Under the pieces are notes generated by a model. It was not told where the DNA came from. It saw nothing but the letters and a program-made list of their open reading frames with translations, and did no database searches. From the NCBI GenBank assembly GCA_002350525.1, contig DEFA01000021.1, positions 268-49,713 on the forward strand: a stretch of 49,446 bases of DNA, read 5' to 3'. Position numbers and translations under genes: made by a program. The stretch comes from Lachnospiraceae bacterium UBA2864 (GTDB taxonomy: Bacteria; Bacillota; Clostridia; Lachnospirales; Lachnospiraceae). Of the stretch, positions 9,160 to 17,394 are shown piece after piece. How positions within the stretch are numbered: the stretch's first letter is position 1; the number at the start of each line of letters is the position of its first letter.

Positions 9160-10725
9160 ATGCAGCACTCCTTATTTGACAGGATATATCTGGCATTTCT
9201 TGCCATACTTATCATATCCTTCGGATTTCTTATAATGTTTATATCGTACTTTGCCAGACGGTCACTCATTTCCGAAAGGATAGATACTCTGTCTAACGAA
9301 GCACAGCTCATAGCGAAGCAGTCTCTTACCAGTTATCTGGAGGGTAAGATTGACGAGAATACCATGGCGGATTTCATGGATTATTATTCCAACATGCTTA
9401 AAGCCGATATATGGTATGTCGATAATAACGGTACTATCATAGCCAAGTCCAACAGAAAGGTTGTAGAAAAGCCCGCCACAAGTACTTCTACAGAGCTTAC
9501 GGAAGAGGCTTCCGAGAACGCATATGCCGATATCAACTCAGATATTCCGCGAAACATATACATGATCAACGGTTCTTACAAGCTTAACGATAACTTTTCG
9601 CTCGTGGGAAATTTCTATGGAATCTTCAACACTGATGTTATAACGGTAAATATGCCTGTTAATTACTTTGAAGACGTTAACTCTCCGTCGATCGAAGCGG
9701 GAGCTTTGATACTTCACGCTTCCACAACTCAGATCAACGATGCCATGAACGACATCTTAAGTTTCAGCCTTATTCCATGTCTTGTCATCATAGTTATAGC
9801 CTTCAGCTTCATAGCCATCATTTCCAGAAAGATCATTCGTCCTATCAAGCATCTTTCAAATGTTGCGCGTGACTATTCGGAAGGTAACTTCGATGTTGAG
9901 ACGGGCATCAAGTCAAAGAACGAAATCGGTCAGCTCGCCGATTCCATGGAGTATATGGCAGGCGAGCTTTCCAAACTTGAGCAATACAGACACGACTTCG
10001 TGTCAAACATATCCCACGACTTCAGATCTCCGCTTACATCCATTAAGGGTTATGTGCAGGCCATTCTGGACGGAACCATCCCCCCGGAAAAGCAGGAGCG
10101 TTATCTCAATATCGTGCTTGAAGAAACTCAGCGTCTTACCAAGCTGACTCAGGGACTTCTGGATCTCAACCACCTTGAAATCTACGGTCCTTACCTTAAA
10201 ATGAGCGATTTTGATTTCATCGAGGTCGTTAAGTCCACTCTTAATACTTTCGAGATCAAATGTATCGACAAGGGTCTTGCCATATATCTTAACAACCATG
10301 CCGAGAACACCATCGTTACAGCCGATCAGACCAAGATACAGCAGGTTATATATAACCTTATCGATAATGCTATTAAGTTTACTCCTTCGGGAAAAAGAAT
10401 ACATGTATCCATATATGAGACCAACGATAAACTCTATGTCGCTGTTCAGGATGAAGGTATAGGAATGAATGAAGATACCCAGAGAAGAATCTGGACCAGA
10501 TTCTATAAGGGCGATTCATCAAGAGGAAAAGATAAGCAGGGCACCGGACTCGGCCTTGCCATTACCAAGGAAATAATAAAGGCCCACAACGAAACCATAG
10601 AGGTTTCCTCCGTTGAGGGCCAGGGTTCTAAATTTGTATTTACGCTTACTAAGGCTAAGCAGGATCAGCCTTCACATACAGGTCAGACAGAGATTCTTAT
10701 CTCTAACAAGCCATCGTCTCAATAA
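9160..10725 (+). CDS. Membrane sensor histidine kinase
   Basis: A 521-aa partner kinase of the preceding regulator. Membrane segment at about 10-31, an extracellular sensor of about 170 residues (PAS/CACHE-like in layout), a second membrane segment at about 200-223, HAMP to about 278, HisKA with phospho-acceptor His286 (SHDFRSPLTSIKGY), and an HATPase domain with N-box NLIDNAIKFTP, G1 DEGIGM, and G2 GTGLGLAI. This is the WalK/ResE/PhoR layout. The signal is unknown. Its last 23 bp overlap, in antisense, the 3' end of the convergent aminotransferase gene at 10703, and no terminator is visible between them. Confidence 0.93.
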   Translation: MQHSLFDRIYLAFLAILIISFGFLIMFISYFARRSLISERIDTLSNEAQLIAKQSLTSYLEGKIDENTMADFMDYYSNMLKADIWYVDNNGTIIAKSNRKVVEKPATSTSTELTEEASENAYADINSDIPRNIYMINGSYKLNDNFSLVGNFYGIFNTDVITVNMPVNYFEDVNSPSIEAGALILHASTTQINDAMNDILSFSLIPCLVIIVIAFSFIAIISRKIIRPIKHLSNVARDYSEGNFDVETGIKSKNEIGQLADSMEYMAGELSKLEQYRHDFVSNISHDFRSPLTSIKGYVQAILDGTIPPEKQERYLNIVLEETQRLTKLTQGLLDLNHLEIYGPYLKMSDFDFIEVVKSTLNTFEIKCIDKGLAIYLNNHAENTIVTADQTKIQQVIYNLIDNAIKFTPSGKRIHVSIYETNDKLYVAVQDEGIGMNEDTQRRIWTRFYKGDSSRGKDKQGTGLGLAITKEIIKAHNETIEVSSVEGQGSKFVFTLTKAKQDQPSHTGQTEILISNKPSSQ

Positions 10726-11863
10726 AATGCCTTATCCTTCTCATAGCTTCTCTGAGCTGTTCTATAGAGTATGCATATGAGATTCTTATAAAGCCTTCAC
10801 CACATTCGCCGAAGGCACTGCCGGGAACCACCGCCAGCTTCTCTTTCCTGAGGAGCTGTGTGGCAAATTCCTCGGAGCTCATTCCGTACTTCTTTATACA
10901 CGGAAAAACATAGAAAGCTCCTTTAGGTTCAAATGCCGGCATATCCATTTCTTCAAGCTGTTTAAGAAGAAATCTTCTTCTCTCATCATAAGAGAGTCTC
11001 ATTTCAGCTATATCCTTATCACCGTTTCTGATTGCTTCCACTGCCGCATACTGACTGGTAGTAGGTGCACACATTATGGCAAACTGATGTATCTTTGTCA
11101 TAAGTCCCGTGATCTTTTCAGGTGCAAGAGTATATCCGAGTCTCCATCCGGTCATTGCATAGGCCTTAGAAAATCCGTTTACAATTATGGTTCTTTCAGC
11201 CATACCCGGAAGTGCCGCAATGGTTGCATGCGGTTCATCACCGTAAGTCAGTTCCGAATATATCTCATCGGATATCACATAGAGATCTTTCTCTACACAA
11301 AGCTTTGCTATAGGGATCAGATCTTCTTTTGTCATTATAGCACCCGTAGGATTGTTTGGATAAGAAAGCACAAGTATCTTCGTCTTATCCGTTATGGCAC
11401 TGCGAAGCTCTTCTTCGGTAAGTTTAAACTGATTCTCATTTTTCAGATTTATTATCACAGGCACACCGCCGGTAAGACTTACACACGGAACATAAGATAC
11501 ATAGCACGGTTCCGGAATGATAACCTCATCTCCCTGATTAAGAAGTGCTCTGAGCGCCAGGTCTATTCCCTCGCTTCCTCCGACTGTTACAAGACATTGG
11601 GTGCGCGGATTATAATTCACTTCATATCTCTTATACCAGCTGCAGATCTCAGCTCTAAGCTCCGCAAGTCCTGAATTCGAGGTATAAAATGTTCGGCCCT
11701 TCTCAAGTGCATAGATGCCTTCATCTCTCACATGCCACGGAGTATCGAAATCCGGTTCACCTACACCAAGCGATATTGCATCAGGCATCTCGCTGACTAT
11801 ATCAAAAAACTTTCTGATGCCGGACGGTTTAATGGCCTCAGCAATTTTGTTATACGACTTCAT
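10703..11863 (-). CDS. Class I PLP-dependent aminotransferase
   Basis: A 386-aa fold-type I aminotransferase of usual length. Visible are the substrate/PLP region GVGEPDFDTP, the YPNNPTGA motif, the Asp-Tyr pair in VISDEIYSEL, the Schiff-base lysine in GFSKAYAMTGWRLGY, and the C-terminal carboxylate-binding arginine in GFIRISYA. The subgroup is that of aspartate/aromatic aminotransferases of Firmicutes (PatA- or AspC-like); exact amino donor not determinable. It is the last gene of an AIR-synthase-like/Lrp/aminotransferase run, 51 nt after lrp, which suggests Lrp-type control by an amino acid. Confidence 0.92.
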   Translation of the reverse strand: MKSYNKIAEAIKPSGIRKFFDIVSEMPDAISLGVGEPDFDTPWHVRDEGIYALEKGRTFYTSNSGLAELRAEICSWYKRYEVNYNPRTQCLVTVGGSEGIDLALRALLNQGDEVIIPEPCYVSYVPCVSLTGGVPVIINLKNENQFKLTEEELRSAITDKTKILVLSYPNNPTGAIMTKEDLIPIAKLCVEKDLYVISDEIYSELTYGDEPHATIAALPGMAERTIIVNGFSKAYAMTGWRLGYTLAPEKITGLMTKIHQFAIMCAPTTSQYAAVEAIRNGDKDIAEMRLSYDERRRFLLKQLEEMDMPAFEPKGAFYVFPCIKKYGMSSEEFATQLLRKEKLAVVPGSAFGECGEGFIRISYAYSIEQLREAMRRIRHFIETMAC

Positions 11864-11914
11864 ATCTAAGTCATCCTCTCATAATTCTGCTAAATGCGTT
11901 TTCGCCCACATATG

Positions 11915-12403
11915 TTACGGCATTATCTGGATTCTCTCGTCCACTCCCTGTTCTTCGGTTAAGAGAATTCCGTGATCCTTATATTTCTTCATGACGAAAT
12001 AAGTAGCTGTGGACACTACGGATTCCATCGGTGCAATCTTGTCATATACAAACTGTGATACCTCCTTCATGGAGTTACCCTCTATGGTAAGTATAAGATC
12101 TGCGGAAGATCCCGACATCAACATGACCGAGCTGACCTCTTCAAAACGGCTTATCCTCTCGGCTATTCTGTCAAATCCCTGTCCTCTTACCGGAGATATC
12201 TTGACACCGATAAGTGCTGTTACTCTGTCATCATCAACATTATCCCAGTTGATCACTGCCTGATATCCGCTTATTATCTTACGCGCCTCAAGCTCTTCTA
12301 TCTCACGCTTAACGTCTTCCTCCTCCATTCCCGTCATAGCGGCAATGTCGGCATTTGACAGTCTCGAATTCTTCTGAAGTATTCTTATTATTTCTTCTTT
12401 CAT
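11915..12403 (-). CDS. Lrp/AsnC-family transcriptional regulator
   Basis: A 162-aa regulator. N-terminal winged helix-turn-helix at about 4-55 (NSRLSNADIAAMTGMEEEDVKREIEELEARKII) and a C-terminal RAM effector domain at about 70-145. RAM domains bind amino acids and set the octameric state. Its likely Shine-Dalgarno, AAGAGG, lies in the last codons of the upstream AIR-synthase-like gene (5 nt apart), implying translational coupling. The aminotransferase directly downstream is a natural target or partner, by inference from position. Confidence 0.92.
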   Translation of the reverse strand: MKEEIIRILQKNSRLSNADIAAMTGMEEEDVKREIEELEARKIISGYQAVINWDNVDDDRVTALIGVKISPVRGQGFDRIAERISRFEEVSSVMLMSGSSADLILTIEGNSMKEVSQFVYDKIAPMESVVSTATYFVMKKYKDHGILLTEEQGVDERIQIMP

Positions 12404-12408
12404 ACTCT

Positions 12409-13404
12409 CTACAACCTCTTAAATATCTCGTCCTGTGTATACGGAGTCAAAAACCTCTGCATGGCAAATTTCTCCGATCTTACAACCTTTTCTTTCTTTT
12501 CGGTAAGCACTCCCGCTATACCGATAAGCCCTGCCCCATATTCCGGGCTGTTCTTCAGTATTTCAGCACTTTCCGGGCGGCATAGTCCCGTCATGATACC
12601 GACTCCCATAAGGCAATACGGATTTATATTGAAGAACTCGGCAATCTCTATGGTATCCTGCCTTATCGGAATATTTTCATGAGTAAGTTCTATTCCGAAA
12701 CCACTCCATTCCGACAGATCATACAGTGCTCTGTATACGCCGCCATAGCTTACGTCATGCATAAGATACGCTCCCGGAATAGAATGTGCGAGTGAATCCT
12801 CAGGGTCCATCATACATTCCCGAAGAAATCTTTCGGAAAAGCGTTCTCTAAGTACATCCCACTTTTTATGTATAAGACGGCTTACGCCGAAATGCCCCGC
12901 AGGTCCCCATATTACTACAAGGTCGCCCACCTGAGGAGAAATCTTCATATCCGCCCCGCCTGACATATCTTCGGCTTTACTGTCCTTTTCCGCAAGTCTA
13001 CCGAGCAGATTGACCGTCACGGAATAACCGTCTCCCTGTCCGAAATAGGCCGTATTTCCTCCTATTATCCGAAATCCCTTCTCTTTTGCAAGAGAAGGGA
13101 GTCTGATCATTTCCTGTCTTAACTTTTCTTCACTGCATTCTTCTTCCGCAGTGATATATATATTCATATATTCCGGTAACGCCCGTGATGCCGTCATATT
13201 GTTTTCGGCTATAATGAGTGCCGTCTCTCCCGCACTCATATCAGAAAACTCATCCGCCGCAAAGCCCGCTGCCGATACCATCGTATTCTCACATGAAAAT
13301 ACAGCACCGTCGCGGCCCGGTCCTTGACAGACGGACCCGGACTTCTTGGTCAGGTGTCTCGTTATACTTCTGCTAAGAAGATTTGCAGGGATTGTACCCT
13401 TCAT
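12409..13404 (-). CDS. AIR-synthase-related (PurM/HypE/ThiL-fold) protein
   Basis: A 331-aa protein with the two-domain layout of the PurM superfamily. Residues about 45-150 correspond to the N-terminal domain (TALIIAENNMTASRALPEYM), and about 170-320 to the AIRS C-terminal domain (MHDVSYGGVYRALYDLSEWSG, MGVGIMTGL), where PurM and HypE have the Gly-rich turn near the active site. It is neither a standard PurM nor a full HypE: no hyp genes adjoin it and the HypE C-terminal Cys is absent (the protein ends FKRL). Clostridia carry many such HypE-like orphans next to amino-acid genes. Substrate unknown. TAGGAG is about 10 nt upstream of ATG. Confidence 0.8.
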   Translation of the reverse strand: MKGTIPANLLSRSITRHLTKKSGSVCQGPGRDGAVFSCENTMVSAAGFAADEFSDMSAGETALIIAENNMTASRALPEYMNIYITAEEECSEEKLRQEMIRLPSLAKEKGFRIIGGNTAYFGQGDGYSVTVNLLGRLAEKDSKAEDMSGGADMKISPQVGDLVVIWGPAGHFGVSRLIHKKWDVLRERFSERFLRECMMDPEDSLAHSIPGAYLMHDVSYGGVYRALYDLSEWSGFGIELTHENIPIRQDTIEIAEFFNINPYCLMGVGIMTGLCRPESAEILKNSPEYGAGLIGIAGVLTEKKEKVVRSEKFAMQRFLTPYTQDEIFKRL

Positions 13405-13432
13405 AGACTTTAATCTCCTATCGTAACCCGTT

Positions 13433-14938
13433 CTACTCTCCTGCCGGCTCTTCAGGTGCGGGTTCAGGTGCCGGTTCCGGTTCAGGCTCCGGTTCCGGTT
13501 CGGGTTCCGGTTCAGGCTCCGGTTCCGGTTCAGGCTCCGATTCCGGTTCGGACTCCGGTTCCGATTCAGGTTCCGGTTCGGCAGAATTTCTCTCTACTTT
13601 AGCCTTTACAGGAAGATAGGTACTGGAATTGATACATGATCTCTCAACTTCAACTCCGTCAACATATACATATTTCCAAAGCTCTGCACACATACCGTCA
13701 GATCCCTTGGATATCTGTCTCTCTTCTCCCGGTTCAAGAGATGAATTCTCAACATATTCCGGCTCACCCGGTCCCCATGCATCTGTTACATAGGATTCAA
13801 ACTTAAGTGTTCTGTTTGAAGGTCTTGTTTCCTTACCCCAGATATTATAAGTAAGTTCACCACCGGAACAGATTCCTTCGATATATATCGGTGTGTCCTG
13901 ATTGTTTCTTATCTTCATATCAAGAACGCCGCCGGCTATAGCCGCATCAAATGATACCGGAACATAAGAAACCGTAAGGCTGTGGTTATTTCTCTGAACA
14001 ATCTCAATCTCGGCTCTGAGGGAAGCATTGTAAAGTGTTGTCGCAACCTGACATACACCGCCTCCTACACCTTCGAGGACCTGATTGCCCGAATAAACGT
14101 GTGCATTATAATATCCATTCTCGGTTGTGATCGGTGATATGGTACTGTGAACCGAAAGCTGATCTCCCGGGAAAAGCACCTTGCCGTTAATAAAGTAAGT
14201 CGCTCTTTCGATATTGGCCATACGTCCCTGAGGGCCGTTATAGTTTGTGGTGTAAGTACCGAGAAGATCTTTTATCTCGGCAACCTGATTCTGCTTCTCG
14301 GTATTCTCTCCGCCAAGCAGGATATCGGTTTTTATCTCGCCACCGTCCCAGCCGTTTCTGATAATATCTTCTATCGCATCGGCCGTGCCTTCCGCATTGA
14401 CCATAACATTTCCGCCACCCATTGTGACAGACACGGTACCGTCATCATGCTTTATAAGATTATAATCGGCATCCTGGGCAAGTGTCGACCCGATTGAAGA
14501 CTGAATAACCGAATCAAGCCTTCTCTCGTCAATACTCTTTGTTGTATTAAACTTCAGCGTTTCCTTATCAAGAAGCTTCTGCTCCTGATATCTCTTAAGG
14601 ATATTTCCGGAATTGCCGTACTTAACCGCATCCGCAACAACCTCAGCCGCATCACTCTTAAATCCCAGTGACTTAAGGTCTGTCGTTACATCTCCGTATG
14701 AGCTTGTAAGCAGGACGGTTGTATCATCCGCTTCGGATACATCTCCTACAAGATTCAGCGCCTCATCGTAGGTAAGTCCCGAAACATCTCTTCCGTCTAT
14801 GGTTATATTATTCTGTATCTTTAATTTATCGGAAACAGCATCGGTATTTGTCGCATCCGCTCTTACCGGAAGAACAACGCTGTTAATACATATCATCCCG
14901 GCCAGTGCCAATACTCCGGCTTTCTTAAATATCTTCAT
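13433..14938 (-). CDS. Exported VanW-family protein with Pro-Glu repeat tail
   Basis: A 501-aa secreted or cell-wall protein. Signal peptide at about 1-27 (ALAGMICINSVVLPVRADA). Residues about 40-210 form a peptidoglycan-binding-4-like region, and about 235-370 the VanW domain (NGYYNAHVYSGNQ, GVGGGVCQVATTLYNA, RNNHSLTVSYVP). After a beta-rich stretch, the last 50 residues are nearly pure Pro-Glu/Ser with a few Ala, coded by tandem GAACCG-like hexamers (about 13450-13580). Such tails usually span the cell wall. VanW domains occur with glycopeptide resistance and wall enzymes, but their chemistry is not settled. AAAGGA precedes ATG by 8 nt. It sits between the 36-aa peptide gene and the AIR-synthase-like gene, probably co-transcribed. 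Confidence 0.88.
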   Translation of the reverse strand: MKIFKKAGVLALAGMICINSVVLPVRADATNTDAVSDKLKIQNNITIDGRDVSGLTYDEALNLVGDVSEADDTTVLLTSSYGDVTTDLKSLGFKSDAAEVVADAVKYGNSGNILKRYQEQKLLDKETLKFNTTKSIDERRLDSVIQSSIGSTLAQDADYNLIKHDDGTVSVTMGGGNVMVNAEGTADAIEDIIRNGWDGGEIKTDILLGGENTEKQNQVAEIKDLLGTYTTNYNGPQGRMANIERATYFINGKVLFPGDQLSVHSTISPITTENGYYNAHVYSGNQVLEGVGGGVCQVATTLYNASLRAEIEIVQRNNHSLTVSYVPVSFDAAIAGGVLDMKIRNNQDTPIYIEGICSGGELTYNIWGKETRPSNRTLKFESYVTDAWGPGEPEYVENSSLEPGEERQISKGSDGMCAELWKYVYVDGVEVERSCINSSTYLPVKAKVERNSAEPEPESEPESEPESEPEPEPEPEPEPEPEPEPEPEPAPEPAPEEPAGE

Positions 14939-14992
14939 ATGCTATCCTTTCTTTTCCGATATTCTTACCACAGTGTTCCTTGGGTAAAAATA

Positions 14993-15103
14993 TTACAATG
15001 ATGCAAAAAGAAGTCCTGCAACCATACCGAATACGATAAGTATGCAGACAACCGCAAGAACTATTCTTGCCTTCTTTGTTTTCTTCTTACTGAAATCGAT
15101 CAT
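14993..15103 (-). CDS. 36-aa single-pass membrane peptide
   Basis: A short ORF with start ATG at 15103 and stop TAA at 14993-14995. It starts MIDFSKKKTKKARI, a basic cytoplasmic stretch, then has one clean hydrophobic helix of about 20 residues and ends LLFASL. GGAGG lies 8 nt upstream of the ATG. The layout (Lys-rich start, one helix, no tail) recalls DUF4044-type Firmicute peptides, but I cannot confirm the family. It lies 31 nt after nth and 54 nt before the VanW gene in the same direction, so it is probably part of that transcript. Too short for most gene finders. Confidence 0.65.
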   Translation of the reverse strand: MIDFSKKKTKKARIVLAVVCILIVFGMVAGLLFASL

Positions 15104-15134
15104 TTTTCCATCCTCCAATATAAATTTAAAATGA

Positions 15135-15773
15135 TTATCTTTTTTTACCACGGCATACATCGCTCAGCACACATTCACTGCATCTTGGTCTTCCCGAGAT
15201 ACATACTTTTCTTCCATGTGCTATAACCTGAAAATTATACATTATCCACTGATCCTTCGGAAGAATCTTCATAAGGTCTGCCTCGACCTTAACCGGATCA
15301 TCCTCCTTGGTCAGTCCCAGGAGTTTCGATACTCTTTTTACGTGAGTGTCTACGACAATGGACTGTATACCGTATACATTCCCCCGTATAACATTCGCTG
15401 TTTTTCTTCCGACACCCGGAAGACTTGTCAGCTCATCTATATCCGAAGGGACTTCTCCGTTATATCTGTCAAGCAGTGCTGCTGCACATGCTATTATATT
15501 CTTTGCCTTGTTGTGATAGAAGCCTGTTGAGAAAATGTCTTTCTCAAATTCCTTTATATCAGCTTCTGCGATATCCTGCAACGTTTTATATTTTTTAAAC
15601 AGATCTTTTGTCACTATATTGACACGTTCATCTGTACACTGTGCCGAAAGAATCGTTGCAACAAGAAGCTGCCAGGGTTTCTTGTGATCGTAATCCAGAT
15701 AGCATCTGAGATTTGTTCCGTATTCGTCATTCAAAATATCACAGACCTTATCGGCCAGTTGCTTTTTAGTCAT
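15135..15773 (-). CDS. nth: Endonuclease III
   Basis: A 212-aa DNA glycosylase/AP lyase that removes oxidised pyrimidines. Seen are the helix-hairpin-helix LPGVGRKTANV (preceding catalytic Lys region GFYHNKAKN), the catalytic Asp in VVDTHVKRVSKLLGL, and a C-terminal [4Fe-4S] site with C-x6-C-x2-C-x5-C spacing (CISGRPRCSECVLSDVC). The frame runs 17 codons further upstream, but those codons come from the repeat element at 15781-15831 and are not conserved-looking; the ATG at 15773 has GAGGGA about 7 nt upstream, and the protein then begins MTKKQLADKVCDIL like family members. That GAGGGA is itself part of the repeat. Confidence 0.95.
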   Translation of the reverse strand: MTKKQLADKVCDILNDEYGTNLRCYLDYDHKKPWQLLVATILSAQCTDERVNIVTKDLFKKYKTLQDIAEADIKEFEKDIFSTGFYHNKAKNIIACAAALLDRYNGEVPSDIDELTSLPGVGRKTANVIRGNVYGIQSIVVDTHVKRVSKLLGLTKEDDPVKVEADLMKILPKDQWIMYNFQVIAHGRKVCISGRPRCSECVLSDVCRGKKR

Positions 15774-15780
15774 AAAATGA

Positions 15781-15963
15781 TCCCTCATGCGACTCTCGTT
15801 CCTGCTTCGCAGTTGCGCAATCACCCCGGAACTCTACGTTTCTATTCACAGTAACTCAACCTTTATTCGGGATGTCGCAGCTTCGCTGCTTTCCGCCTCT
15901 TTCAGAGGCTCATCCCTCATGCCGTTTGAGTTCCTGCTTCGCAGTTGCGCAATCACCCCGGAA
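15781..15963. repeat. Direct repeat pair with stem-TTC-stem hairpins
   Basis: A block of about 51 bp occurs twice, at 15781-15831 and 15913-15963, 132 bp apart. Each copy has TCCCTCATGC, 7 variable bases, then 34 identical bases (15798-15831 and 15930-15963). The 34-mer contains CTGC-TTC-GCAG and the palindrome TTGCGCAA. Between the copies lie two more small hairpins with TTC loops: GCAGC-TTC-GCTGC (15877-15889) and GCCTCT-TTC-AGAGGC (15895-15909). This is a structured, probably genome-wide repeat. Confidence 0.8.
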
Positions 15964-16020
15964 AAGCTTGCTTATTAATAAGCAGCTTTTCCGTTCTGCT
16001 TGCTAACTGTGAATAGAAAC
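15838..16020. mobile_element. Possible MITE-like element with 15-bp terminal inverted repeats
   Basis: GTTTCTATTCACAGT at 15838-15852 is repeated exactly in inverted form at 16006-16020 (ACTGTGAATAGAAAC), giving a 183-bp unit with no ORF. Inside, near the right end, is a 17-bp hairpin with one bulge (15959-15994). The right repeat codes the last residues and stop of the DUF815 ATPase. No clear target-site duplication flanks it, so MITE status is a suggestion. Confidence 0.5.
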
Positions 16021-17394
16021 TATATAATCGATAAACTGTTGGGCGACACGGCCTGACATTCCGCCGTGAGAGACTTCCCATTTTGTAGCTTCCTTAAGAA
16101 GTTCTTCCCTGCTCATCTTAATCTCCGGATGTCTCGCGGCAATTCCGCTTACGATAGCCTCGAAAGCTTTCTTGTCAGGTCTGATATAGCCTATCGTGAT
16201 TCCGAATCTGCTTACCAGAGACAGTTTCTCCTGAACAGTATCCGAGTGATGCTTATCAAGTTCTATGTCATTAATATCATTCCATGTTTCCCTGATAAGA
16301 TTTCGTCTGTTGGAGGTTGCATATATAAGTACATTATCCGGTCTTGTCTCAAGTCCGCCTTCTATAACAGCTTTAAGATATTTATACTCTGTCTCATTCT
16401 CTTCAAATGACAGATCATCCATATATATGATAAATTTATAGTTTCGGCTTTTCACGCTTGATATGATTGTTGAAAGGTCTCTCATCTGATGCTTATAAAG
16501 CTCGATCATTCTGAGTCCCTGATCATAATACTCCGTTATAAGAGCCTTTATGCTTGTCGACTTTCCCGTACCCGCATCACCGAAGAGGAGCACATTGCTT
16601 GCCGGCTTGCCCGCAAGGAAAGCTTCCGTATTATCTCTCAGCTTCTTCTTCTGGATATCATATCCGATAAGATCCGAAAGCTTTACATCATCTGTGTTGT
16701 TGATCGGGATAAACTGAATATCCTCACCGTAATATGTGTTCCAGGATGAACTGAGTCCGCTCCTTGAGAAATTATCTTCATTTCTCAGATTCGGCCCGGA
16801 GATGGTTCTGAACGCTTTGTTAAGGCCTATCATTCCGACTCCGTAATCTCTGTAAAAGTCCAGGATAAGTTTAAATGTATTCTCGGCCGCAGCTTTCTCA
16901 TCCTTGCTGCTCTCGATTCCCTCACGGATCTTATCACTGAGATCCCTGATCCTTTGACTTACGCCCTTATTAAACATCTGCTGTCTCTTCTCTATGGAAT
17001 TGTAATTCATAACAACAGAGAAACAGTTTATGGCAAGCGTTTTCTCCAGTCTCGAAAAATCATAGTTAAACAGTCTGTTGAAGATCTCCATATCATGAAG
17101 AACAAAGCTACTAACGCTTCCATCCTCAGCTACCTTTCTCTCACAGGTAAGCGAGAAAGGATTCTCGTTGGTCATAAGGACAAATGTCACATAGTCCTGC
17201 CAGAGATTCCTGTCAAAGCCGTAGCTTGTCGCAACCTTAAGCAGCTTATGGATTTCTTCATATATCCTGCTGACAAGATTCTCTTTATCATATTCACGTG
17301 AATCAAATTCACGGATGATCTCACCGAGTTTTGTAATTATACTATCCTGCCCGAGTTCACGGTACATTACAAGTCTTGATAAATCTTTAAACAT
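16003..17394 (-). CDS. DUF815-family AAA+ ATPase
   Basis: A 463-aa cytoplasmic protein. The N-terminal 220 residues are helical and specific to the family; the ATPase occupies about 230-460. Walker A is LLFGDAGTGKSTS near 268, Walker B FIIYMDDLSFEENE, and a sensor region has VLIYATSNRRNLIRE. The terminal helices carry GGMSGRVAQQFIDYI. DUF815 ATPases are common in Firmicutes and Proteobacteria with no settled function. Its ATG overlaps the murJ stop codon as TGATG (17396-17392), so it is translationally coupled to murJ. The last codons (VSIHS-stop) lie in the inverted repeat at 16006-16020, so the native C-terminus may have been altered. Confidence 0.9.
   Translation of the reverse strand: MFKDLSRLVMYRELGQDSIITKLGEIIREFDSREYDKENLVSRIYEEIHKLLKVATSYGFDRNLWQDYVTFVLMTNENPFSLTCERKVAEDGSVSSFVLHDMEIFNRLFNYDFSRLEKTLAINCFSVVMNYNSIEKRQQMFNKGVSQRIRDLSDKIREGIESSKDEKAAAENTFKLILDFYRDYGVGMIGLNKAFRTISGPNLRNEDNFSRSGLSSSWNTYYGEDIQFIPINNTDDVKLSDLIGYDIQKKKLRDNTEAFLAGKPASNVLLFGDAGTGKSTSIKALITEYYDQGLRMIELYKHQMRDLSTIISSVKSRNYKFIIYMDDLSFEENETEYKYLKAVIEGGLETRPDNVLIYATSNRRNLIRETWNDINDIELDKHHSDTVQEKLSLVSRFGITIGYIRPDKKAFEAIVSGIAARHPEIKMSREELLKEATKWEVSHGGMSGRVAQQFIDYIVSIHS

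Noticed and set aside
12409..13404. Hydrogenase maturation protein HypE
   Set aside because: The C-terminal cysteine of HypE is missing and no other hyp genes are nearby.
15774..15824. Extended N-terminus of endonuclease III
   Set aside because: The extra codons derive from the repeat block and do not resemble the Nth family; ATG at 15773 is preferred.
15781..16020. CRISPR array
   Set aside because: Only two copies of a 51-bp block with 132-bp period and structured spacer; no regular repeat-spacer array and no cas genes.
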